This document shows, piece after piece, positions 1 to 5,301 of a stretch of DNA of 5,967 nt. This DNA is from JAUIGE01 sp045106685 (lineage in GTDB: Bacteria > Bacteroidota > Bacteroidia > J057), in the NCBI GenBank assembly GCA_045106685.1, contig JBGCFB010000120.1:1-5967 (forward strand), read 5' to 3'. The translations under genes were made by a program, and so were the position numbers. How positions within the stretch are numbered: the stretch's first letter is position 1; each line of letters opens with the position of its first letter. Below the pieces are notes generated by a model, which made no database searches, was not told the DNA's origin, and saw only the letters and a program-made list of their open reading frames with translations.

Positions 1-831
1 GGTACGCCAGGGAGTTTTCATGGGTAATTTCGCACCCATTTTGATTCCATCAGGCCAAGCGACCAGCGAACAGTACATATTGAAATTTTCAGGATCAATA
101 TGTAGCGTCATGTCAGGGTAGTTGGTAAGATTGGCTTCGTGGAAACTCAGGTACAGCCCTTCCGTAGTGCGCATCGTAACAGGTGTGTTTACAGCAAGAC
201 TATCAGGGATATAGGTTTCGGCTGGATTAGTTTGATTTCTTTTTACAGAAGCATCAATTTCTGAAAGCTTGCTATACGTCTGAGTATGTTCAAAATTACT
301 CCAATCCCCCGGAATCCACCAGCACGCATGGTCTCCAGTAAGGTTGAAGTTCGTTACCTCATTGTCAATTAGCAAACTGTCAGGCAGGCCTGGCTGGGCT
401 GGTATTTCATAGCGGAACCCAATACCGTCATCGTATACACGGAACACAACAGTCATTTGAGCTTGACGGTCTACGCCTTCTTCCAGGTTCACCTTCAGCT
501 CATTATATTGATTCCGCACATTAGTATCTTTTCCCAAGGCTGGTTTCCATCTTTCGTCTACTTTTCTAATTGAAGAAGAAACAGGAGAAAGGAAGTGGTC
601 AAGGTTGTCTGTATTTTTGAAATAAAAGCCTAGAAAGGAGGTATCTATTACAGCGCTTCCTTTGTGACTAACTGTATAACCTGGGCGTCCAAATGATCCA
701 ATCAAAAAATCCACCTGTATATACTCATTGGGAGAGCTGACTTGCAGTGGCATGTTTTCCTCCACAACAGGTTTCTGGCAAGTGTTTCCCAGTAGAAATA
801 AGCCCAAAATTACAGCCAGAAAATTGTACAT
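1..831 (-). CDS. Glycoside hydrolase family 97 protein (alpha-glucosidase/alpha-galactosidase type), N-terminal part; 3' end beyond the left edge
   Basis: Reading the minus strand from ATG at 831 gives 277 codons with no stop, in frame to base 1, so the gene is cut by the window edge. The protein starts with a hydrophobic signal (residues 2-15, FLAVILGLFLLGN) followed by Cys18. GNTC is a poor lipobox, so it may be a lipoprotein or simply secreted. The rest matches the N-terminal beta-sandwich of GH97 (SusB-like) enzymes: SPNEYIQVDF (33-42), FRVYDDGIGFRYEIP (130-144), HACWWIPGDW (168-177), TPVTMRTTEGLYLSFHEANL (216-235) and KTPWRT at the edge. The HEA motif Glu232 corresponds, as I recall, to a calcium ligand in SusB-type members. 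The catalytic barrel lies outside, so inverting and retaining subtypes cannot be told apart. The likely role is hydrolysis of alpha-glucosides or alpha-galactosides in the periplasm or at the cell surface. No Shine-Dalgarno sequence is seen. A weak promoter-like pair (TTG-N18-TAAATTCA) lies upstream. Family call firm, substrate open. Confidence 0.9.
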   Translation of the reverse strand, partial: MYNFLAVILGLFLLGNTCQKPVVEENMPLQVSSPNEYIQVDFLIGSFGRPGYTVSHKGSAVIDTSFLGFYFKNTDNLDHFLSPVSSSIRKVDERWKPALGKDTNVRNQYNELKVNLEEGVDRQAQMTVVFRVYDDGIGFRYEIPAQPGLPDSLLIDNEVTNFNLTGDHACWWIPGDWSNFEHTQTYSKLSEIDASVKRNQTNPAETYIPDSLAVNTPVTMRTTEGLYLSFHEANLTNYPDMTLHIDPENFNMYCSLVAWPDGIKMGAKLPMKTPWRT

Positions 832-955
832 ATGTATGTGGTTTGTCGTCAAGACTTCAACGTGGTTTGAATTTAGGCGTATTTTTTTTGATTCAACAAC
901 CTTTATTCTTTTCAACACGTTTTTCCCGTCTATTAATGTTTAACTAATTAGTACA

Positions 956-1405
956 ATGAACAAATTTCGATTTTTAGCCTTCATGCTCGTCCTCTTGGGA
1001 GCAATTAGCTCACTAACCGCTCAGGAATTCGAGACGGATTTTGCTACTGCCCAGAAACTCTCTAAGGAAACAGGCAAGCCTATTCTGATACTCTTTTCAG
1101 GCTCAGATTGGTGTCGCCCTTGCATTGCCTTGCATAATGCTGTTTTTGAAAACGATGCGTTTAAAGAGTATGCGACCGACAACGTAATTCTATATCACGC
1201 AGATTTTCCTCGTCGACCAGAAAATCAGCTACCAGCCGAGATCAAGTCGATCAATCAGAAACTTCAGAATAAATATCAGATAAGAGGTCTTCCCACAACT
1301 GTCGTTTTGAGCAGTGATGGTCAGATTCTTGGCAAAATGGTAGGAAATCCTTCCGGAACATATGAAGGCTACATGAAGGCCCTTAAAGGCTATTTAGCAC
1401 GATAG
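956..1405 (+). CDS. Exported thioredoxin-fold protein with WCRPC active site
   Basis: The protein has 149 residues. Residues 1-22 form a signal peptide (basic MNKFR, hydrophobic core, cleavage likely after LTA-22), placing the mature protein in the periplasm. The body is a compact thioredoxin domain of the Thioredoxin_7/DsbD-C-like kind. The strand GKPILILFSGSDW (40-52) leads into Cys53-Arg-Pro-Cys56, and the cis-proline is Pro113 in RGLPTT. Both redox cysteines and the cis-Pro are present, so it should be active in thiol-disulfide exchange or reduction of periplasmic proteins. No partner is visible here. The insert between the CXXC helix and the cis-Pro strand (FPRRPENQLPAEIKSINQKL, 84-103) is typical of Bacteroidota homologues. 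The gene stands alone on the plus strand, divergent from the GH97 gene and convergent with the cyclase. A perfect 10-bp palindrome (ACTAATTAGT, 943-952) lies just before the start. No Shine-Dalgarno or clear -33/-7 promoter was found. Confidence 0.9.
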   Translation: MNKFRFLAFMLVLLGAISSLTAQEFETDFATAQKLSKETGKPILILFSGSDWCRPCIALHNAVFENDAFKEYATDNVILYHADFPRRPENQLPAEIKSINQKLQNKYQIRGLPTTVVLSSDGQILGKMVGNPSGTYEGYMKALKGYLAR

Positions 1406-1430
1406 CTATTTTTACGATTTGATACGTGAG

Positions 1431-1466
1431 CAGTCGAAAGGATTTATTCTTTTCGGCTGTTTTTTT
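1431..1466 (+). terminator. Rho-independent terminator of the thioredoxin-like gene
   Basis: Bases 1431-1441 pair with 1449-1459 in an 11-bp stem, with two G-U pairs (1434:1456 and 1440:1450) around a 7-nt loop. Seven Ts follow at 1460-1466. The two wobble pairs form only in plus-strand RNA, and there is no T-run on the other side, so this terminates the plus-strand gene 25 bp upstream. The T-tract overlaps the first two bases of the convergent cyclase stop codon (1465-1467 in plus coordinates). Confidence 0.85.
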
Positions 1467-2553
1467 ATGACCTTACGCCTCGTCTCCACGCATTTTCGGC
1501 TTTTTCTACAGAATATAATTCCATAGGCTCAGTTTTTCCTTTCAATAGAAAGCTACCTTCCCTGAAGGGAACATACATCGGTGTGAGCTCCGTGTGTGTT
1601 AGGATATAATCTGAAATAAGGAAGTTGGTATTAAGCTCGTTACACTTCTGCTGAATCCGGGAAGTGGTATTAACTACGGTACCGTGAAAAGCTATTTCCT
1701 TTTTCATTGCTCCAACTTCAGTTACAATCATTTGGCCGCCATGCAACCCGCCTTTAAACTCTGGAAGAACGCCGTACTTTTCATGATAATACGTGGCACG
1801 TTCTTTAATCACCTCCATCATTCCTACAAAGCAGTGTAAAGGTCTGGCATTAGCTCTTTTTGATTTTGAGGTAGGCCAATACACGATGATTTCATCACCG
1901 ACATATTGGTGAATATTCCCTTGAAACATGTATATCGGCTCAGAGAGATCCTCGATATAGTCCTTAAGAAATTCGCTATAATGATTGCTATTAAGAGAGT
2001 CTGCGATAGTCGTAGAGGCTTTCAGGTCAACAAACATTAAGATGTTTTCTTCCCAAGCCGGGTGTTCGTATTTACCAGTAAGAAAATACATCAATCGTCC
2101 TTTGCCCACATATCGTCCTATCTGAATTGCACTTATCGACAGTAAACTCACCAAGGCGAAAAAGCCAAATACCTGAAAGGTGTGACGTACATATCGCATC
2201 TCGTTCCCTTCAATCCAGCTAGCCTTATCTGACAGCAATAGTTCGATCCCCTGAAATACTGCGGCACCGACAGCAATCAAAAATGCGAATGCAAGGGTTT
2301 TGAGAAGGAGTGCCTTGGCAAATTGCATTTTCCACATGTTCTGCCTGAGGTAGAACTCATCGATTAGGCCAGCTACGAAACCAAAAGCACCTGCGCCAAA
2401 AAAACGTTCATCAAAGGGTAGTGAGAAGGCTTTTTCAGGAGAAACAAGCACCGCATGAGCCAAATAAAACACAAGCGCAAAGGCTTGAAACATCAAGCCA
2501 TATTGGAGTGCTTTTTTGAAATGATATTGTTGGACAATTTTACTGGCTGCCAT
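1465..2553 (-). CDS. Membrane-anchored class III adenylate/guanylate cyclase
   Basis: The protein has 362 residues. The N-terminal part has four predicted membrane helices (about 17-37, 51-68, 81-107, 127-146) with only short loops, so there is no large extracytoplasmic sensor domain. The cytoplasmic C-terminal part (about 165-350) is a class III nucleotide cyclase domain. Metal-binding Asp176 lies in MFVDLKAST and Asp220 in YVGDEIIVYW. A purine-contacting lysine is plausible at Lys267 in FKGGLHGG, and transition-state residues Asn295 and Arg299 lie in GTVVNTTSRI. A basic LLKGKTEPMELY segment (336-347) follows. All catalytic side chains appear present, so it should make cAMP (or cGMP) inside the cell. 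The residue aligning with the second purine-specifying position (Asp in mammalian cyclases) seems to be Ala288, which leaves substrate choice less certain. The start is ATG at 2553, 26 bp after the binding-protein gene; co-transcription is likely. An internal promoter candidate abuts the start. Confidence 0.9.
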   Translation of the reverse strand: MAASKIVQQYHFKKALQYGLMFQAFALVFYLAHAVLVSPEKAFSLPFDERFFGAGAFGFVAGLIDEFYLRQNMWKMQFAKALLLKTLAFAFLIAVGAAVFQGIELLLSDKASWIEGNEMRYVRHTFQVFGFFALVSLLSISAIQIGRYVGKGRLMYFLTGKYEHPAWEENILMFVDLKASTTIADSLNSNHYSEFLKDYIEDLSEPIYMFQGNIHQYVGDEIIVYWPTSKSKRANARPLHCFVGMMEVIKERATYYHEKYGVLPEFKGGLHGGQMIVTEVGAMKKEIAFHGTVVNTTSRIQQKCNELNTNFLISDYILTHTELTPMYVPFREGSFLLKGKTEPMELYSVEKAENAWRRGVRS

Positions 2554-2560
2554 GGGGCCA

Positions 2561-2593
2561 CAAAGGTACTCAAGTGCAATTAAAGTTCCGCAA
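2561..2593 (-). promoter_or_regulatory. Possible Bacteroidota-type promoter for the cyclase gene
   Basis: On the minus strand, TTTTTG (its TTG at 2593-2591, inside the end of the binding-protein gene) is followed after 22 bases by TACCTTTG (2568-2561), an exact TAnnTTTG -7 box. Transcription would begin only a few bases before the ATG at 2553, implying an almost leaderless mRNA. The match could be chance. It would allow the cyclase to be expressed apart from the upstream gene. Confidence 0.35.
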
Positions 2594-3431
2594 AAACATC
2601 CATAGGTTTTGCATCTGGAGCACGTACAATACCCAGGTTATTGAGCGCTGTTATGACTGACTCAAGTGCTTTCGTAGGAATATCCATATCAAGGCTCCAG
2701 GAGGTATCAGCAAACCATTCGGCCGCATCCTCGACTTGCAAACCGTAGCGTTTTGCAATAATGGAAGCTGCCTTTGGATCATTCATAAGCTTTTGAGCTT
2801 GTTGCGAAACAACGTTCAAAAGCGTCTTGAGATCCTGATGATGATGCGCAAGGAATTTCTCCGGAGTGGCCGCCATAAAGCATGGCCACGGCGTTCGGGT
2901 CTCACCTATACGGCGAAATTCTCCTGCATCAACCAGGGGTTTGGTCATAAACTTTTCCCACAAAAAAAGGTCAGCTTCTCCTTTGGATAATGCTTCACGA
3001 GCACCTTCTATATTCCCTACTGGCACGAATTGTTCTTTCCGAATGTGAAGCCCTCGCTGGGCGGCATCTACGATAGCCATAAGGTGTGAGCCTGAGCCAA
3101 AGCGACTTATAGCATAGCGCTTTCCGGCCATTTGCTCCTCTGACAATACGGCGCTGTTGGCGCCTGTATGGATTCCCCAAATTAATGGAGAATCCACATA
3201 GGTTTTTATGATTCTGGAGGGGTTTCCATTAAGGATCGCAGCAGTAACGCCTTCGCTGAGCACGATAGCAACATCGAGTTCATCATTTTCGAGGGCTCGT
3301 GTCAATGCTCCGGTTCCTCCGGGGAAATCAATATATGTCACCTCTAGACCAGCATCGGAAAAAGCACCTGACTCCAGGCCCATATGCCATGGCAGGTTAA
3401 AGTGTTCAGGTACTCCTCCGACTCGTATCAT
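2580..3431 (-). CDS. Periplasmic-binding-protein-fold (type II, NMT1/SsuA-like) protein without signal peptide
   Basis: The protein has 283 residues and resembles the substrate-binding subunits of nitrate/taurine/thiamine-precursor ABC importers. Visible parts are an N-terminal strand and helix (IRVGGVPEHFNLPWHMGLES, 2-21), the ligand loop GGTGALTRAL (38-47), DVAIVLSEG (53-61) and a second-lobe binding motif SRFGSGSHL (109-117). Unusually, it starts directly at the first beta strand. There is no signal sequence, and a TAA lies in frame three codons before the ATG at 3431, so no longer start is possible. The protein is therefore probably cytoplasmic, like the fungal THI5/NMT1 enzymes and other soluble members of this fold. 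No permease or ATPase gene is adjacent. The ligand cannot be deduced. It sits 26 bp upstream of a membrane cyclase and probably shares its transcript. It could bind a small ligand for signalling or be a biosynthetic enzyme. Confidence 0.8.
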   Translation of the reverse strand: MIRVGGVPEHFNLPWHMGLESGAFSDAGLEVTYIDFPGGTGALTRALENDELDVAIVLSEGVTAAILNGNPSRIIKTYVDSPLIWGIHTGANSAVLSEEQMAGKRYAISRFGSGSHLMAIVDAAQRGLHIRKEQFVPVGNIEGAREALSKGEADLFLWEKFMTKPLVDAGEFRRIGETRTPWPCFMAATPEKFLAHHHQDLKTLLNVVSQQAQKLMNDPKAASIIAKRYGLQVEDAAEWFADTSWSLDMDIPTKALESVITALNNLGIVRAPDAKPMDVFAEL

Positions 3432-3439
3432 AATATTTT

Positions 3440-3540
3440 AATTAGCTGATTTGATAATTTGGTGATTAGCTAATGAATACGGCTCACACAGAATTGGTTC
3501 TGCATATCATCAAATTAGCTAATCCTCAAATCAGCTAATT
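3440..3540. repeat. AT-rich intergenic inverted repeat built on the palindrome ATTAGCTAAT
   Basis: The outer arms are a perfect 15-bp inverted repeat, AATTAGCTGATTTGA at 3440-3454 and its complement at 3526-3540. Inside them, 3455-3465 and 3507-3517 pair at 10 of 11 positions. The decamer ATTAGCTAAT, itself a perfect palindrome, occurs at 3465-3474 and 3514-3523, with one-base variants at 3441-3450 and 3530-3539, giving four copies in 100 bp. A small hairpin CAGAA-TTGG-TTCTG (3489-3502) sits in the centre. It fills nearly the whole gap between the desaturase stop and the binding-protein start, so the transcript could fold into a large cruciform-like structure. No clear T-tract follows, so ordinary termination is doubtful. 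It looks like a dispersed intergenic element, but only one copy is visible here. Confidence 0.75.
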
Positions 3541-3545
3541 GACTC

Positions 3546-4604
3546 CTAGGTCCAACGCTCCTTAGGAAGGCGCTGTGTGCGTTCTTTCATCACAGCAATC
3601 ACCTCCTCTTTGGACTCCCACATTCCATTCAAGTTGACAACTTTGTCTGCCAATCCTTCATAATCTTTTTTCATAACACGTAACCAAACACCCAGGAAAT
3701 CGATTCCTTCGAAAATAAGCGCTCTATTGGATACATACTTATCAGCATTACGCGTCAAGTGATTTGGGTGCTCTGTCCAATGCATCGCTGGACGAAGGTG
3801 GTGGCTGATGTGATATCCATCATTCCAGCACTTGTGGTTGTATTTGTGATTGATGCAGGAAATGGAATTGGTATAAGAATTCCCTGGATCTTCAGGATCG
3901 ATAAATGTGTGTTGGGCGAAATTTCCCATCATCGCAATCGTACGAAAGATCAAAAATGGAAGAATAAATACCATAAAAGTGGCGGGGAAATTGACAAAGC
4001 TCAAACCAATACACATTAGGACAAAGCTGATCTCACCTGATATTGCATTTCGGGCTAATTTCTTTCTATTCTTCTTTGTACTAAAGTACTGTATCAATTC
4101 AATGAGGCCGAATAAGAAGAATCGCCCTAAGTATACCCCGAAGCTTTTTAGGCTATCACGCTGGTAGAACATCGTTGAGCTTTTGTCTGTAGGCATGTTA
4201 TTCTCAGGGTGGTGCATGCCGATGTGGTGTGAATAGTATGTCTCTGGAGTTTGGCCAAAAAATGGACCAACAAACCACGGCAGAAGATGATTAAGAAAGC
4301 TATACTCACTCTTGAACCATTTGCGGTGGCTTGTGCAGTGAAGCATAAGACCAAAAGGTCCTTTGAAAACCAAATTATTCAACACAAGATACACAGCCGC
4401 CACAGTCCACCAGATCCAATTAGGCAGACCAGGGACATACATCAGGATTCCAACAGGAATCATGAGGAGCATAATTTTTAGCGTCAAATGAATAAATGGA
4501 AGATCGCGCTCGTCGCGGATCAAACTAAGGAAGAAGCGATTTAAAGCTGATACTTCAGAAGGAGCTTCATACACGGGATCGTGTAAAGCAGAAAAAGCAC
4601 GCAT
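3546..4604 (-). CDS. Membrane fatty acid desaturase (di-iron, three-histidine-box family)
   Basis: The protein has 352 residues, a normal length for bacterial acyl-lipid or acyl-CoA desaturases. The histidine boxes are HCTSH (89-93), HHIGMHH (126-132) and HISHH (265-269). A further conserved-type histidine is His232 in GNFAQHTF, and there are extra histidines in INHKYNHK (251-258). These form the di-iron site that uses O2 and electrons to place a double bond in an acyl chain. Hydrophobic segments at about 40-58, 62-80, 103-118, 155-174, 190-205 and 207-226 give the usual membrane arrangement, with the His boxes facing the cytoplasm. The likely role is adjusting membrane fluidity, for example in the cold. 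Regiospecificity cannot be read from sequence, and a hydroxylase or related di-iron oxidase remains possible. No fused cytochrome b5 or ferredoxin domain is present, so electron donors are encoded elsewhere. The start is ATG at 4604, with a good promoter about 70 bp upstream. Confidence 0.88.
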   Translation of the reverse strand: MRAFSALHDPVYEAPSEVSALNRFFLSLIRDERDLPFIHLTLKIMLLMIPVGILMYVPGLPNWIWWTVAAVYLVLNNLVFKGPFGLMLHCTSHRKWFKSEYSFLNHLLPWFVGPFFGQTPETYYSHHIGMHHPENNMPTDKSSTMFYQRDSLKSFGVYLGRFFLFGLIELIQYFSTKKNRKKLARNAISGEISFVLMCIGLSFVNFPATFMVFILPFLIFRTIAMMGNFAQHTFIDPEDPGNSYTNSISCINHKYNHKCWNDGYHISHHLRPAMHWTEHPNHLTRNADKYVSNRALIFEGIDFLGVWLRVMKKDYEGLADKVVNLNGMWESKEEVIAVMKERTQRLPKERWT

Positions 4605-4671
4605 AAAGAGTTGTGTTGCAGTTACCTAAAAAATAAGCCCACGTCGGACGTACGGCGTGAGCTTGGAGCTG

Positions 4672-4702
4672 CAAATGTAGAGCTTTTCAGTTTTACTGAC
4701 AA
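4672..4702 (-). promoter_or_regulatory. Bacteroidota-type promoter of the desaturase gene
   Basis: On the minus strand, TTG at 4702-4700 is followed after exactly 20 bases by TACATTTG (4679-4672), which fits the phylum consensus TTG-N(about 19-21)-TAnnTTTG. Transcription would start near 4666, giving a leader of roughly 60 nt before the ATG at 4604. It lies just downstream of the terminator of the preceding gene, as expected for a separate transcription unit. Confidence 0.6.
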
Positions 4703-4709
4703 GTAGGTG

Positions 4710-4745
4710 AAAAGCATGCCTATAACCGAGGTCAAGGCATGCTTT
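4710..4745 (-). terminator. Probable terminator of the small exported protein gene
   Basis: AAAGCATGCC (4711-4720) and GGCATGCTTT (4736-4745) make a perfect 10-bp stem with a 15-nt loop, starting 10 bp after the stop codon. In minus-strand RNA the stem ends in four Us followed by C. The run is short, so termination may be incomplete. Confidence 0.65.
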
Positions 4746-4755
4746 AAATTTAGGG

Positions 4756-5124
4756 CTAAAGGGGTTGTTTCATGAGGTAACGGATGTCTTCCTCACCATG
4801 CTCAAAGGCATGTACAAGTGTCCAGCCGAGGCTGTTCATGTAGTTAAGAATATCAACGGGTGAGTTGAATCGCATTGGCTGCTTCTTATCATCACGGAGG
4901 ATAAGTGATTGGCGCTGGGAGCGCATTCGGGGTGCGGGATTGCCATAGTCCAGCATTGCGCCGCAGACGCGGTTGCCAGATCCATTGCCGGGAGTCCAGG
5001 TAACGATGACTTTACAGTATCGTTCTGTCTGGTTTGGGTACGGTGCAGGTGGTTCCTGAGCGAGGGCTGCCAGGATAAAACCAATAAAAACTCCTAATAG
5101 GGTTGAAAGTCGCTTTAGTATCAT
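4756..5124 (-). CDS. Small exported protein of unknown function
   Basis: I do not recognise a named family. From ATG at 5124 the protein has 122 residues. A signal peptide covers 1-22 (MILKRLST..., hydrophobic core, ALA before Gln23), so it should be periplasmic or secreted. The mature part has two cysteines (Cys37 in RYCKVIVTW and Cys54 in NRVCGAML) that could form a disulfide. The C-terminal stretch SPVDILNYMNSLGWTLVHAF (88-107) followed by IRYLMKQ resembles the ending of many short Bacteroidota hypothetical proteins, in which a helix leads to GW and a final strand. An in-frame ATG nine codons upstream (5151) lies inside the -7 promoter box and would put hydrophilic residues before the signal sequence, so 5124 is preferred. 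Terminators on both sides suggest a single-gene transcript. No function is inferred. Confidence 0.75.
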   Translation of the reverse strand: MILKRLSTLLGVFIGFILAALAQEPPAPYPNQTERYCKVIVTWTPGNGSGNRVCGAMLDYGNPAPRMRSQRQSLILRDDKKQPMRFNSPVDILNYMNSLGWTLVHAFEHGEEDIRYLMKQPL

Positions 5125-5148
5125 GGTATTGTTCTTAAAAGGTTTCGC

Positions 5149-5156
5149 CAAAAGTA
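5149..5156 (-). promoter_or_regulatory. -7 promoter box of the small exported protein gene
   Basis: TACTTTTG on the minus strand is an exact TAnnTTTG match 24 bp before the ATG at 5124. The -33 element is weak (TTA about 18 bases upstream). The box covers the alternative ATG at 5151, which supports the shorter gene start. Confidence 0.5.
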
Positions 5157-5160
5157 GGTG

Positions 5161-5177
5161 TTACCGCTTAAGCGTAA
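5161..5177. promoter_or_regulatory. Palindrome in the promoter spacer (possible operator)
   Basis: CGCTTAAGCG (5165-5174) is a perfect 10-bp palindrome. It extends to TTA...TAA on both sides if one extra C (5164 or 5165) is allowed. It lies just upstream of the -7 box of the small exported protein gene, where a dimeric repressor could act. No matching regulator is visible in the window. Confidence 0.3.
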
Positions 5178-5219
5178 TAGTTCCCATGAGCAAGTGTGTA
5201 GATCGGGCGAGCAAACGTG

Positions 5220-5254
5220 AAAAGACCACCTCAATAAATGAAATATTGAGGTGG
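5220..5254 (-). terminator. Rho-independent terminator of the repeat lipoprotein gene
   Basis: CCACCTCAATA (5226-5236) and TATTGAGGTGG (5244-5254) form a perfect 11-bp stem with a 7-nt loop. In minus-strand RNA it is followed by UCUUUUC (5225-5219). It begins about 47 bp after the stop codon of the upstream lipoprotein gene and isolates it from the next gene. Confidence 0.75.
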
Positions 5255-5301
5255 CCTCTGAGAGAAAACCATTAGGATAAAGAACGTAGTGTGTCTTTTT
5301 G

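Noticed and set aside
728..947. Two overlapping plus-strand open frames of 66-71 codons upstream of the thioredoxin-like gene
   Set aside because: They lie mostly antisense to the GH97 coding sequence and in the divergent spacer, with no recognisable domain. The GH97 frame on the other strand has clear family motifs.
943..952. Palindrome ACTAATTAGT before the thioredoxin-like start as an operator
   Set aside because: Short AT-rich palindromes arise easily by chance, and no associated promoter box or second copy is visible.
3489..3502. Small hairpin CAGAA-TTGG-TTCTG as a desaturase terminator
   Set aside because: The stem is only 5 bp and no T-run follows on the minus strand.
3759..4481. Several open frames of 68-86 codons on both strands within the desaturase gene
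   Set aside because: They are other-frame shadows of a gene with all three histidine boxes, are rich in unlikely composition and show no domain.
3431..4604. Desaturase, binding protein and cyclase as one functional operon
   Set aside because: All three share a strand, but the 114-bp gap with a large inverted repeat and the possible internal promoter leave co-transcription of the desaturase unproven, and no functional link is evident.
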